In this document: piece by piece, positions 22,992 to 31,628 of the stretch
How the letters are laid out: each line of letters starts with the position of its first letter
How positions within the stretch are numbered: position 1 is the stretch's first letter
Assembly: GCA_001823575.1 (NCBI GenBank)
Contig: MHUW01000019.1
Span: 1-52,200 of the forward strand
Length of the DNA: 52,200 bases
Direction of reading: 5' to 3'
DNA from: Candidatus Yonathbacteria bacterium RIFCSPLOWO2_01_FULL_47_33b
GTDB lineage: Bacteria > Patescibacteriota > Minisyncoccia > Phycocordibacterales > UBA1550
Position numbers and translations under genes: made by a program
Notes under the pieces: model-generated
Databases searched by the model: none
What the model saw: the letters and a program-made list of their open reading frames with translations, nothing else
What the model was told of the DNA's origin: nothing

Positions 22992-22995
22992 ATTT

Positions 22996-23298
22996 TTATT
23001 GCATCATTTTGTAGATATCCTCTGCTTTATGTATCTCTTGTATCGGTGTTTTTTGACTCTTTTTGATAAATCCTCGTACAAAATAGATGGTGTTTTTCTT
23101 TATAAAAAAGAGCAGCCTGTATTTTTTGACGACCAACTCTCTGATGGGACTCTTGAGCAGTTTTGTGTAAACGGTATCAAAATCTGTCTCCATAGTTTTG
23201 ATATGAGCTAAAATCTTAGCTTTATCTGCTTCAGAGAGTTGATAAATGAAATCTAATGCTTCATCAAAGAAACGAATTTCAAAATTTTTTATGGACAT
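22996..23298 (-). CDS. HigB/RelE-family toxin
   Basis: A 100-residue protein of the RelE/Gp49-like type: LSEADKAKILAHIKTMETD, then IRELVVKKYRLLFFIKKNTIYFVRGFIKKSQKTP. Conserved basic residues in the strands and the KKSQKTP turn match the ribosome-dependent mRNA endonuclease family. It is paired with the helix-turn-helix antitoxin downstream. Confidence 0.85.
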   Translation of the reverse strand: MSIKNFEIRFFDEALDFIYQLSEADKAKILAHIKTMETDFDTVYTKLLKSPIRELVVKKYRLLFFIKKNTIYFVRGFIKKSQKTPIQEIHKAEDIYKMMQ

Positions 23299-23344
23299 AT
23301 AGATAACCTACTCAATAATATTCGACCATTTCTAACATACTGAG

Positions 23345-23374
23345 ATTATAGCAAAAATGCTATAATTGTGTCAA
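23345..23374 (-). promoter_or_regulatory. Promoter and operator of the HigBA-like pair
   Basis: TTGACA (23374-23369) and TATAAT (23350-23345) are 18 bases apart on the minus strand. ATTATAGCA (23345-23353) and TGCTATAAT (23358-23366) are perfect inverted repeats covering the -10 box, the expected antitoxin operator. Confidence 0.75.
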
Positions 23375-23402
23375 TGGCTTACTGCTCTATATTTTAGAGC
23401 TC

Positions 23403-24755
23403 TTATTTCACCACCGGGAATGAAATCACAAAGTCGGTGCCTTTGCCTTTTATGGACTCGACGGAGATTTTGCCGCCCATATTGTTGACGACTTGTGCAG
23501 CTATCCAGAGGCCGAGGCCGGTACCACGAATATCCTCGGTGTCCTTTGAACGCACGCGGAAAAACTTACTGAAAAGACTCTTTTGGTCCTCGGCGGAGAT
23601 GCCGATGCCAGTATCACGCACGCGGATTGAAAGGATGCTGTGCTCTGTTTCTGCAAAAACCTTTACTGAACCGCTCGGCGTATATTTAATAGAGTTACCA
23701 ATAATGTTCACGAGAATCTGGCGGAGCTTCTCGGGGTCCACATTGATATTGGGCAAGTCCTTTTTCTCGTAGGATATTTCGAGGCCTTTTTCGCGTGCTA
23801 CATACTGGAACGATTCGATGACTTTTTCTATGATAGGCGTTGCATTTATTGATGCCATATTAAACGTCATTCTTCCCTGCCCAAGGCGAATAACATCGAG
23901 GACGTCAGTAATGAGCGCATTCAACTGATCCACCGACGCCATAATGCGCGTGGTATTTTCTCGGTCATCGTCTTTGAGGTTTTGTGACTCTGAAAGCATA
24001 TCGGCATAGCCCTTTACTACCGTGAGTGGGGTGCGGAGCTCGTGTGCCGCCATTGAGATGAAGTCGTCTTTCATCTGGTCGATATCCTGAAGTTTTTTGT
24101 AGAGGACGGTGTAGTCGATAATCTTTGCCTGACGCAAAAGGAGTATAGAAATAGCAAGAACAATAAAAAAGAGGAAGTAATATGCACTACGAATATTTTG
24201 CATCGCTATCGCATCGACTGATGCCATCGACACACTAATGAGCAAAATTCCTGAGAGTACCCCGGTCTCACGATCAACGATTCCCCGTACCACGTTCCAA
24301 TGTCGCTCACCGTTTACCGGCACCGTGAAGAGTTTTGAACTATCGCCTTTGACCCCCACCTCGTTGTAAATGAAATCGTTGTTTTCGTCAGCGGTCCCAA
24401 CCTCCTCTTTGTTAAGCGATGCAATGACGGTACGTTTGCCGCCGTCGAGCGAGAGGACTTTGAATTCGCTGATAGACTGTTCATTTTGCGCCTTAATACG
24501 CTCGATACTTTCCTGCAGAAACGCTGGCTCGTTCATACGAGAAGAAGCGAGCTCAACAAAAATATCCTGCATAACTCCTACGCGCTCTTTTTCTAGGCGC
24601 TCCTGGTTACTCTTTGCGACCGAAAGGAACTTCTGTCCGCTCGCCAGGAATGCCAAAGGAATGACGATAATGAGAAAAATCGTATAGATAATCTGCGGAT
24701 TGTTCCTGGCAAAAAGAAATCCTTGAGAAAAATAGCTGGGGATACGTTTGAACAT
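23403..24755 (-). CDS. Membrane sensor histidine kinase
   Basis: A 450-residue protein with two membrane segments (about residues 22-40 and 188-207) flanking an extracytoplasmic sensor domain of about 145 residues. The HisKA helix carries SMAAHELRTPLTVVKGY, with phosphoacceptor His near 236. The ATPase domain has an N box (IIGNSIKYTPSG), G1 (VRDTGIGIS), F box (FSKFFRV) and G2 (GTGLGLWIAAQV). It autophosphorylates and should pass phosphate to a response regulator; none is encoded in this window. It lies 9 bases after the Ig-like surface protein gene, suggesting one operon. The signal is unknown. Confidence 0.92.
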   Translation of the reverse strand: MFKRIPSYFSQGFLFARNNPQIIYTIFLIIVIPLAFLASGQKFLSVAKSNQERLEKERVGVMQDIFVELASSRMNEPAFLQESIERIKAQNEQSISEFKVLSLDGGKRTVIASLNKEEVGTADENNDFIYNEVGVKGDSSKLFTVPVNGERHWNVVRGIVDRETGVLSGILLISVSMASVDAIAMQNIRSAYYFLFFIVLAISILLLRQAKIIDYTVLYKKLQDIDQMKDDFISMAAHELRTPLTVVKGYADMLSESQNLKDDDRENTTRIMASVDQLNALITDVLDVIRLGQGRMTFNMASINATPIIEKVIESFQYVAREKGLEISYEKKDLPNINVDPEKLRQILVNIIGNSIKYTPSGSVKVFAETEHSILSIRVRDTGIGISAEDQKSLFSKFFRVRSKDTEDIRGTGLGLWIAAQVVNNMGGKISVESIKGKGTDFVISFPVVK

Positions 24756-24764
24756 TTTTATGGA

Positions 24765-26306
24765 CTATTCAGTGGTCTTGCTCATCCTGACACCGAGGAA
24801 TAGAAAGACTGAAATGAGGACGAGGATGATGACCGTAACGATCCCATAGAAATAATTATTTTGAACAAAACTAGGGGCGGCTTGTGCCTGTGGTATCGCG
24901 AGGGCCTCCTCCACCGTAATAGCGCTTGCGGTCTTTACGAATGGGAGAGGATTACTCTTTACGACGACTTTGCCTTTTACATCGGTAATACCGACATACA
25001 CCTGGTGGTTACCGTCCTCAAGCTCCTTGTCGAGGGTGTAGTTCCAGTTACCTTCGCTGTCGGTCTTGACCGTGACGACGATAGGGAGACTAAAGATATA
25101 CACGGTTACGAAACTATTGGGAAGTGCTTTACCACGGAAGGTTAACTTGCTGGCGGTCTGCGTGCCATCTGGTTTGGTGATTACTTCTGCCACCTGCACC
25201 GCTTCAACCTTGAAGGTTGTCTCGTCCACAACGCCACGCTCTTGCTCGGTGAGCACCTGCTCAAGCTTGAGGACGCTGTCTTCAACTTTTTGTGTTAGGG
25301 GATCTACCGCTCCTGCAACTGGTGCTTCTCCCCCGCGAGCGGTGCGCACAATCTCCGCGATGACCTCTTGTCTTTTTGCGGTGTCGCCTTTTTCGAGGGC
25401 GTCTTTAAGCTCTTGTGACTTTTCGTTGATTACTTTTTCATAGTCGACAGGGGTTGTTAATTTTGAGGGGCGAGCAGTGGTACCAATTATCCCTGTCTTT
25501 GAAATAACCCTCTGCTCTACCGCAGGCTGTGCACTTATTTCTGCTACAGACTTTTCCACCTGTAGCGAAAGTGCTTGCTGTGCCTGTTCCAACCTCCTTT
25601 GTTTTTCAGCTTCAATCCTCCTCAAATATTCTTGATTAGAAAGCGTGCTCGTAACGGCAGGTGCTGTTCTGGTTGATGTATTGCTGGTCACCGCCTCCTC
25701 ACTCTTTTCGTTCTTTACGGTGACCTGTATTGCACTACTGCGCGTCACTACACCATTAAAATCCTCTACTCTTGCAAACAAAAGATACGAGCCATTCTGC
25801 GTACGAGAAAGAGAGTCCCATGCATATACCCATTGTGCGCTTGCCGGATCAAACGTTGCCTGCCCAAGGTGCATCACAACTGACGATCCCGCAGGGGTAA
25901 TACCCACCCCCACAGACTGAGCCTTGCGACTTACCTTTACCACCACACGCTCTGTTCCTGAGATAGTTGTATCACCACCTTGTAATACTACATAGGCCTT
26001 AATAGGCGCGAGGGTTTGCGTCGAGGTGATTTGGGTTGTGGGTGCCGTGGCGGTATTAACTGTAGATGTGGTAATGGTGTCGGTGGTAGGCGTTGCGGTG
26101 ACTTGCGTGTCTGCTGTTTTAACGGTCGTGTCTGTCGTATCGCTAGTTGACGTTGTAGTCATTGTATCGGTAGACCCCGTCGTGGTATTGGTTAGGCTTG
26201 TTGTGGTATTTTGCAAAAAATCTGCCGCCAACGCAGTGTACGCCATAGCACTTAAAAAACTTACTCCCATCACAACGCCTATTATTTTTTTCATATTATT
26301 TTTCAT
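24765..26306 (-). CDS. Thr-rich surface protein with Ig-like domains and C-terminal anchor
   Basis: A 513-residue protein (in-frame ATGs at 26306 and 26294). It has a signal peptide (about residues 5-28), then a Thr/Ser-rich low-complexity stretch to about 110, two beta-rich segments that look Ig-like (about 105-200 and 370-460, the latter FRGKALPNSFVTVYIFSLPI) joined by a helical Lys/Glu/Gln-rich region, and a C-terminal membrane helix near 485-507. It is probably displayed outside the membrane, as an adhesin, stalk or sensor partner of the downstream kinase (inference). TATAAT lies 9 bases before ATG 26306, inside the end of the transketolase gene. Confidence 0.7.
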   Translation of the reverse strand: MKNNMKKIIGVVMGVSFLSAMAYTALAADFLQNTTTSLTNTTTGSTDTMTTTSTSDTTDTTVKTADTQVTATPTTDTITTSTVNTATAPTTQITSTQTLAPIKAYVVLQGGDTTISGTERVVVKVSRKAQSVGVGITPAGSSVVMHLGQATFDPASAQWVYAWDSLSRTQNGSYLLFARVEDFNGVVTRSSAIQVTVKNEKSEEAVTSNTSTRTAPAVTSTLSNQEYLRRIEAEKQRRLEQAQQALSLQVEKSVAEISAQPAVEQRVISKTGIIGTTARPSKLTTPVDYEKVINEKSQELKDALEKGDTAKRQEVIAEIVRTARGGEAPVAGAVDPLTQKVEDSVLKLEQVLTEQERGVVDETTFKVEAVQVAEVITKPDGTQTASKLTFRGKALPNSFVTVYIFSLPIVVTVKTDSEGNWNYTLDKELEDGNHQVYVGITDVKGKVVVKSNPLPFVKTASAITVEEALAIPQAQAAPSFVQNNYFYGIVTVIILVLISVFLFLGVRMSKTTE

Positions 26307-26315
26307 ATTATTAAA

Positions 26316-26321
26316 ATTATA
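26316..26321 (-). promoter_or_regulatory. -10 box TATAAT of the Thr-rich surface protein gene
   Basis: A minus-strand TATAAT that overlaps the last codons of the transketolase C-terminal gene and ends 9 bases before ATG 26306. Confidence 0.55.
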
Positions 26322-27288
26322 TCAAACTTTTTACTGCCTCCTTGATTGAATCCTTGCCCATACCATAATGCTCGATGAGCTCAAGCGGGGTACCCGACTG
26401 ACCAAACTCATCCTGCACGCCAACAAACTTCATCCGTGTGGGATGTTCTACGGCAAGTATCTCGGCAACCGCAGAGCCCATACCGCCAGCTACCTGGTGC
26501 TCCTCTACGGTCACGATAGCACCACACTCTTTTGCGAGAGCAATCACCGCCTCGCGGTCCATCGGCTTCACGGTGCCGATATTCATTACCACTGCACCAA
26601 TCCCCTCACCCGCGAGCTCGTGCGCTGCCATAATAGCGTTGTACACGAGCGACCCACAGGCAATAATGCCTACTGAAACCTTCACGCCCTCGGGGCGATA
26701 AAAAATCTGTGCTTTGCCGATTTCAAACGGTGTGTCTACGGTCGTGATGATGGGTGTCTTTTCGCGAGCAAGACGAATGTATGTTGGCGAGCTTGTCTTT
26801 GCCATCGCGAGCGTTGCTTTTTTTGCCTCGATACTATCGCACGGGGTAATGACCACCATACGCGGGATCACGCGCGTCAGCGCGATATCCTCCACCGCTT
26901 GATGCGTACCGCCGTCGGGGCCTACGGACACACCCGCGTGTGAGCCGACAATTTTTACGGGGCGGTCATTGTAGCAAATCGTCGTGCGTATTTGCTCCCA
27001 GTTGCGACCGGGACTAAACATTGCATACGAAGAAACAAAAGGAATCTTGCCCATCGCCGCCATACCGCTTGCCACCGATGCTGCTGATTGCTCCATGATA
27101 CCCATTTCAAAAAAACGCTGAGGGAACTCCTTGGCAAACGCATCCATCTTGGTCGACTCGGTAAGGTCGCAACACATCGCCACCACACGCTCATCCGCAC
27201 GCCCTGCCTCAAGCAAGCCCTCGCCGAATCCTTGGCGAATCGGCGCCTGTTCTACATCTGCATCAAAAAGTTTTGGATTGAGGTTCAT
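26317..27288 (-). CDS. Transketolase, C-terminal subunit
   Basis: A 323-residue protein with the pyrimidine-binding and C-terminal domains of transketolase. MGIMEQSAASVASGMAAMGK contains the catalytic Glu that activates thiamine diphosphate. The segment SHAGVSVGPDGGTHQAVEDIAL is typical, and the C-terminal domain has VEEHQVAGGMGSA. It needs the N-terminal subunit at 28457-29326 to form the enzyme that moves two-carbon units between sugar phosphates. The two halves are separated by a toxin-antitoxin pair and a membrane protein. Confidence 0.93.
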   Translation of the reverse strand: MNLNPKLFDADVEQAPIRQGFGEGLLEAGRADERVVAMCCDLTESTKMDAFAKEFPQRFFEMGIMEQSAASVASGMAAMGKIPFVSSYAMFSPGRNWEQIRTTICYNDRPVKIVGSHAGVSVGPDGGTHQAVEDIALTRVIPRMVVITPCDSIEAKKATLAMAKTSSPTYIRLAREKTPIITTVDTPFEIGKAQIFYRPEGVKVSVGIIACGSLVYNAIMAAHELAGEGIGAVVMNIGTVKPMDREAVIALAKECGAIVTVEEHQVAGGMGSAVAEILAVEHPTRMKFVGVQDEFGQSGTPLELIEHYGMGKDSIKEAVKSLI

Positions 27289-27292
27289 ATGC

Positions 27293-27565
27293 TTATTTTA
27301 CCATCAAGCGAAGCCCAAGACCAGCAGTAACTTTTTGGATGAACGAAAGCGTCGGATTACTGCGCCCTGATTCAAACCGAGCAAGAGCAGATTGGGTCAC
27401 ACCGATTTCCGTCGCGAGCTCTTTTTGTGTAAGCTTTTTCTGGCCCCGCTTCTTAATAATAGCTTCAATGAGATCAAATTCTAAATCGGCCTCAGTCATC
27501 GCCTTGCGTACACCAGGGCGCTTCATAGAAGCTTTTTTAAATTGTGCAAATGTTTTCATTTTCAT
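27293..27565 (-). CDS. XRE-family antitoxin
   Basis: A 90-residue protein with a helix-turn-helix (KKLTQKELATEIGVTQSALA, then RFESGRSNPTLSFIQKVTAGLG). It follows a Gp49-like toxin gene by 27 bases. Between the two genes TAATATA (27572-27578) and TATATTA (27589-27595) form an inverted repeat that may be an operator or separate promoter. Its stop is 4 bases ahead of the transketolase C-terminal gene. Confidence 0.85.
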   Translation of the reverse strand: MKMKTFAQFKKASMKRPGVRKAMTEADLEFDLIEAIIKKRGQKKLTQKELATEIGVTQSALARFESGRSNPTLSFIQKVTAGLGLRLMVK

Positions 27566-27592
27566 AATGTTTAATATACCATATATGTTATA

Positions 27593-27901
27593 TTAGTACA
27601 ACTTGTTTTTCAAACTAATCACATAGTCAAGGTCTTTGTGTGTGAGTTTTTGTGTCTTTTTTATAATTGCATGCAAGATAATCGCTTCTTCATTTTTAAA
27701 AATAAAGAATATTCTTATATTATTTACCCCAATTACCCGTAATTCAAATATACCAGCAGAAATATTTTTTGTATGCGGGTAGCGAATCGTGTGACCATAT
27801 TTTTCCAAAAGACCGATTGATTTATTGATTTTCCCTACAGAAATATCATCAAGACTAAAAAGAAAATCGTACATCTCCGAGAAAAGGAAATTAATCTTCA
27901 T
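27593..27901 (-). CDS. RelE/HigB-like toxin (Gp49 family)
   Basis: A 102-residue protein: FELRVIGVNNIRIFFIFKNE followed by AIILHAIIKKTQKLTHKDL fits the phage-derived Gp49/HigB toxin family, ribosome-linked mRNA endonucleases. The start overlaps the membrane protein stop as ATGA. The coding sequence is AT-rich. It is paired with the XRE antitoxin at 27293-27565. Confidence 0.82.
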   Translation of the reverse strand: MKINFLFSEMYDFLFSLDDISVGKINKSIGLLEKYGHTIRYPHTKNISAGIFELRVIGVNNIRIFFIFKNEEAIILHAIIKKTQKLTHKDLDYVISLKNKLY

Positions 27902-28464
27902 ATCTGTGAGCTCACCATGCGCTGTTTTGAACGATTTGACAAGAATTTGTAAGTGAGAGAAATAAGATTTGCTATGAATAAAAACCCCGTTACGTACAAA
28001 CTAAACACTATATATCCTAACCCTCCAAGAAGTATCCCTAAACCGCCAACCCCCTCCACCACACCAGCCAATCCTACTAATAAAAGGAACACTAAAAAAA
28101 TAACTACCAATACTGCTCCTATTTTTTTAAAAAGAAGGGCAACCCTTTTAAGATAATCCTCATAAGATAGAGCCTCTTTAATTTTTTGTTTTACAATAAC
28201 TTCTTGCATTTGATTTAATTCCTCTGCTGAAATATATCGGGGTGATATTTTCTTAACTAACAAAAAACAGAGTAAAAATACTAATGAAAAAATTATTGAG
28301 ATGACGCCAGGAACGGCAAATAAAACAAAAATGTCATTGTTTAATAACCAAAAAATAATGGCTGCTACCAGTGAAAGAACCCCTACTACAATAAAAAATA
28401 CTGATAAAAATTTCAGAAAGGATTGCACGTAGTATGCTATTTTCTTCCCTATCATATTATTCAT
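27898..28464 (-). CDS. Four-helix membrane protein, unknown
   Basis: A 188-residue protein with four hydrophobic segments, in two pairs (about residues 15-70 and 110-170) around a charged middle part (ISAEELNQMQEVIVKQKIKEAL). No family is recognised. The ATG overlaps the transketolase N-terminal gene stop by 8 bases; ATG 28455 is an alternative. Strong AT bias links it to the adjacent toxin-antitoxin pair rather than to the transketolase halves on either side. Confidence 0.6.
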   Translation of the reverse strand: MNNMIGKKIAYYVQSFLKFLSVFFIVVGVLSLVAAIIFWLLNNDIFVLFAVPGVISIIFSLVFLLCFLLVKKISPRYISAEELNQMQEVIVKQKIKEALSYEDYLKRVALLFKKIGAVLVVIFLVFLLLVGLAGVVEGVGGLGILLGGLGYIVFSLYVTGFLFIANLISLTYKFLSNRSKQRMVSSQI

Positions 28465-29326
28465 GCTCGCTCATGATTTGTCCGCCCAGGGTGCGGAGCT
28501 CGACCATGGCGTTTGCGCCTTGTTCTTTATTGGGTGGGTTGCCGTGCCATTTGTAGTCACGCTGGAACATCTCGACCCCCTTGCCCGGAATCGTGTGCGC
28601 GATGATGACTGAGGGCTTTTCAAAAATTGCGCGGGCTTGGTCAACAGCATCAACGATTGATTCCATGTTGTGGCCATCTATCTCGAGCACGTGCCAGCCG
28701 AAAGCAGCCAACTTGAGGGCGAGGGGCTCGAGGGGCATTATGTTTTCCGTAAAGCCGTCAATCTGAATATTGTTGCGGTCGACGATAGCGACAAGGTTGT
28801 GGAGTTTTTCTTTTCCGGCAAGCATTGCTGCCTCCCACACCTGCCCCTCGTTGAGCTCACCATCACCAAGGAAACAATACACCGTTCTATTTGAGTTGTG
28901 CCCGCGGTCGAGGCGGTCAACGAGTGCCATACCGACTGCTTGCGAAAGTCCTTGTCCGAGGGGTCCTGAACTTGTTTCGAGCATAGGTAACCATTCACGA
29001 TGTGGATGACCCTGCAAACGCGAGCCAAACTTACGAAGTGTTTTTAATTCTTCGACGGGGAAATACCCGGCATGTGCCATCACCGCGTAGAGCACGGGGC
29101 AAATGTGGCCATTAGAAAGTACTACACGGTCGCGCTCCTCCCAGGTGGGATTCTTAGGGTCTTGTTTGAGAATATGAAAATAGAAAGCAGTAAAAATATC
29201 TGCCATGCCGAGCGGCCCCGCCGTGTGCCCGCTCTTTGCCTCGACCAGCGACTCGACAATCGACGTGCGAATCTCGAGCGCCTTTTCTTCAAGGAATTTT
29301 GTTTTATCGTCGTGAAGGTGTGCCAT
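28457..29326 (-). CDS. Transketolase, N-terminal subunit
   Basis: A 289-residue protein with the thiamine-diphosphate-binding half of transketolase. GDGELNEGQVWEAAMLAGKE followed by NLVAIVDRNNIQIDG is the Gly-Asp-Gly...Asn cofactor motif, and SGPLGQGLSQAVGMA and GHICPVLYAVMA are typical. It works with the C-terminal subunit in the non-oxidative pentose phosphate pathway, here next to rpe, rpiB and gap. Confidence 0.94.
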   Translation of the reverse strand: MAHLHDDKTKFLEEKALEIRTSIVESLVEAKSGHTAGPLGMADIFTAFYFHILKQDPKNPTWEERDRVVLSNGHICPVLYAVMAHAGYFPVEELKTLRKFGSRLQGHPHREWLPMLETSSGPLGQGLSQAVGMALVDRLDRGHNSNRTVYCFLGDGELNEGQVWEAAMLAGKEKLHNLVAIVDRNNIQIDGFTENIMPLEPLALKLAAFGWHVLEIDGHNMESIVDAVDQARAIFEKPSVIIAHTIPGKGVEMFQRDYKWHGNPPNKEQGANAMVELRTLGGQIMSEHE

Positions 29327-29345
29327 CGGGTTAGTTGTTTAGTTG

Positions 29346-29370
29346 TTAGCCACTAGCGGCTAGTGGCTAA
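29346..29370. repeat. Palindrome upstream of the transketolase N-terminal gene
   Basis: TTAGCCACTAG and CTAGTGGCTAA form perfect 11-base arms around CGG. It lies between the rpe stop and the transketolase start and could be a weak terminator, an operator or a dispersed repeat. No T-run follows directly. Confidence 0.55.
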
Positions 29371-29379
29371 TCATTGTTC

Positions 29380-30048
29380 CTATTGTACCAAATCTTTTAA
29401 CTTCATGACAGCCTCGCGCACGTCCCCACTCTCGAGTATTGCCGAGCCGGAAACCAGACGTGTCGCACCAGCCTCGACAAGGCGCTTTGCGGTCTCGAAA
29501 TTGACCGCACCATCAACGCTGATAGAAAGTTTTGGGCGCAATGCGCGAATAGCACGAATGTGCTCAAGGACACGTTCGTCAAAAGCTTCCCCCTGAAAAC
29601 CAATACGCGCGATACCCATACACTGAATGAACTCCACGCGGTCGAGATATGGCTCGATGGCAGATATCGGCGTCGTGGTGTTGATGGCAAGGCCAAGCGA
29701 GACCAAACTCGGTACCGCAGAGCGAATGATCTCAAACTCCTGCATAGACTCCACATGCACAATAATGCGCCGTGCGCCTGCCGCAACCCACTTGGCAACC
29801 CATGCCTCAGGGTCCCCTATCATGAGGTCGACTTCAAAATCAAGATCCTCCCAATGAGGCATACCCTGCTCCTCCTTAACGATTGCATCAAAAAAAGAAT
29901 CGTGAGGGTACGGCCAGGTGCGACTCGGCACAAATTTGCCGTCCATGATGTCGAGCTGTACCAAGGGTACGACACCAACAAAGAGACCCATCGTCCCCGA
30001 AAGGTCGTTGTAGTCGCGTGGCATAATAGCAGGAATAATTTCAATCAT
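29380..30048 (-). CDS. rpe: Ribulose-phosphate 3-epimerase
   Basis: A 222-residue TIM-barrel protein starting MIEIIPAIMPRDY. VQLDIMDGKFVPSR holds the metal-binding His-equivalent/Asp region, DFEVDLMIGDPE and ISVDGAVNFETAKRLVEAGA match conserved strands with the catalytic Asp of the SVDG motif. VEFIQCMGIARIGFQGEAF replaces the usual MTVxPGFGGQ segment, so it is a divergent member. It interconverts ribulose 5-phosphate and xylulose 5-phosphate. The ATG is 4 bases after the rpiB stop; a TTG start at 30063 would overlap rpiB. Confidence 0.85.
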   Translation of the reverse strand: MIEIIPAIMPRDYNDLSGTMGLFVGVVPLVQLDIMDGKFVPSRTWPYPHDSFFDAIVKEEQGMPHWEDLDFEVDLMIGDPEAWVAKWVAAGARRIIVHVESMQEFEIIRSAVPSLVSLGLAINTTTPISAIEPYLDRVEFIQCMGIARIGFQGEAFDERVLEHIRAIRALRPKLSISVDGAVNFETAKRLVEAGATRLVSGSAILESGDVREAVMKLKDLVQ

Positions 30049-30052
30049 AAGA

Positions 30053-30493
30053 TTAAGCGTCAATTTCCCCTATACGTCGAGCATGTTTTTCATCGCTACT
30101 AAAAGGTGTTTCGAGCCATAGACGTACTGCTTCTCGTGCTTCATCCTCATCAACAAAGCGTGCGCCGAGAGAGAGAATGTTTGCATCGTTATGCTCACGC
30201 GAGAGAACAACGATATCAAAAGGTCCGCCGTAGTACACTGCTGCGCGCACCCCAGGAACACGGTTGGCACACATCGCCTCTCCTTGCCCTGACCCACCAA
30301 GAATGATACCGCGCGACTCTGGGTTCAGTGCAACCGCCTCGGCAACTGGCCGAATAAAATCTGGATAATCATCGAGCGCCTCGAACGAACGCGCGCCCAT
30401 ATCCTCCACTTCATGCCCAAGCTCTTTCAAAAACGGCACGAGTGCCTCTTTGAGCTCAAACCCTGCGTGATCGGTGCCGATATAGATTTTCAT
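30053..30493 (-). CDS. rpiB: Ribose 5-phosphate isomerase B
   Basis: A 146-residue protein with MKIYIGTDHAGFELKE at the start and GGSGQGEAMCANRVPGVRAA carrying the catalytic Cys near residue 71. The SREHNDANILSLGAR motif is the family hallmark. It interconverts ribose 5-phosphate and ribulose 5-phosphate. It is encoded 3 bases after gap and just before rpe, so these genes form one operon. Confidence 0.95.
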   Translation of the reverse strand: MKIYIGTDHAGFELKEALVPFLKELGHEVEDMGARSFEALDDYPDFIRPVAEAVALNPESRGIILGGSGQGEAMCANRVPGVRAAVYYGGPFDIVVLSREHNDANILSLGARFVDEDEAREAVRLWLETPFSSDEKHARRIGEIDA

Positions 30494-30496
30494 TGT

Positions 30497-31543
30497 TTAT
30501 TCAAGGAACCCTGCAACACGAACAACGTGCTGTACGAGGGTATTCGTGTAGCCCATTTCGTTATCGTACCATGACATTACTTTCACGAGATTGCCATCTA
30601 CAACGCGTGTTAGTTCAAGGTCTGCAATGGCGCCATAAAGTTGTCCGATAACATCAGACGATACAATAGGCTCATCTGTCACCGTAAAAATACCTTCCCA
30701 TCGTGGATCCTTTGCAGCATCACGGAGAATCTGATTTACTTCCTCTACTGAAGTGTTTCGCTTTGCAATAAAAGTAATGTCGGCAACAGAGCCCGCAACT
30801 ACCGGTACGCGCACCGCAATACCGTCAAACTTTCCTACAAGACTTGGCACTGCCTCGGTCACGGCAATGGCCGCACCCGTTGAACCGGGAACCATATTTT
30901 GCGCTGCGGCGCGTCCTCCACGAAAATCCTTACCGCCAGGGCCATCAACGATTTTTTGCGTACCTGTGTATGCATGTGTCGTATTCAAAATCGCCTTCTC
31001 AATACCAATCGTCTCATTTAAAATGCAGATAAGTGGTGATGCAGCGTTCGTGGTACATGAAGCATTCGAGGAAATCTGAGCAGTAGCGAGCTTTTCGTCA
31101 TTGATACCCATAAGCACCGTGACGCCCGTGATACCTGGCGCATCCTCTCCTTTCACTGGTGCAGTAATGACCACGCGCTTTGCACCAGCATCCAGATGTA
31201 CTTTTGATTTTTCGTAGCTTGTATAAAAACCAGTAGACTCAACAACTACATCGATATCATACTTGCCCCAAGGGAGCTTGGTTGCATCTTTTTCCTGTAC
31301 GAGGATTACCTTTTCTCCGTCAACGATAAAGCCTGGCTCCACACCATCAGATGCCGGCACGACCGTCACATCAAAATCAGCCTTGCCGTACGCGGTATCG
31401 TACTTGAGGAGGTACGCCATGTTCTCAGGATCACCAAGGTCATTCACCGCCACAATCTCAAGTTCGGGTCGCGTGCGTGCGAGTTTATAAAACGCGCGTC
31501 CAATGCGCCCAAATCCGTTAATAGCTACGCGTACTTTTTTCAT
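30497..31543 (-). CDS. gap: Glyceraldehyde-3-phosphate dehydrogenase
   Basis: A 348-residue enzyme starting MKKVRVAINGFGRIGRAFYK, the NAD-binding Rossmann motif. SNASCTTNAASPL has the catalytic Cys, HAYTGTQKIVDGPGGKDFRG the phosphate-binding loop, and WYDNEMGYTNTLV the C-terminal signature. It oxidises glyceraldehyde 3-phosphate to 1,3-bisphosphoglycerate. The start at 31543 has GGAAAG upstream; the frame opens earlier at 31564. It is first in the gap-rpiB-rpe-transketolase block. Confidence 0.95.
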   Translation of the reverse strand: MKKVRVAINGFGRIGRAFYKLARTRPELEIVAVNDLGDPENMAYLLKYDTAYGKADFDVTVVPASDGVEPGFIVDGEKVILVQEKDATKLPWGKYDIDVVVESTGFYTSYEKSKVHLDAGAKRVVITAPVKGEDAPGITGVTVLMGINDEKLATAQISSNASCTTNAASPLICILNETIGIEKAILNTTHAYTGTQKIVDGPGGKDFRGGRAAAQNMVPGSTGAAIAVTEAVPSLVGKFDGIAVRVPVVAGSVADITFIAKRNTSVEEVNQILRDAAKDPRWEGIFTVTDEPIVSSDVIGQLYGAIADLELTRVVDGNLVKVMSWYDNEMGYTNTLVQHVVRVAGFLE

Positions 31544-31600
31544 AATGCTTTCCGTGGTTATCAATTAGTAAATGTGCGTATATTTTATCACAATTTAGTA

Positions 31601-31624
31601 AAAAACACGCAATTGCGTGTTTTT
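31601..31624 (-). terminator. Palindromic terminator after the RelE-like toxin gene
   Basis: A perfect 24-base palindrome with half-site AAAAACACGCAA. Both strands end in a T-run, so it can act in either direction; it follows the toxin stop at 31629. Confidence 0.75.
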
Positions 31625-31628
31625 ATCC

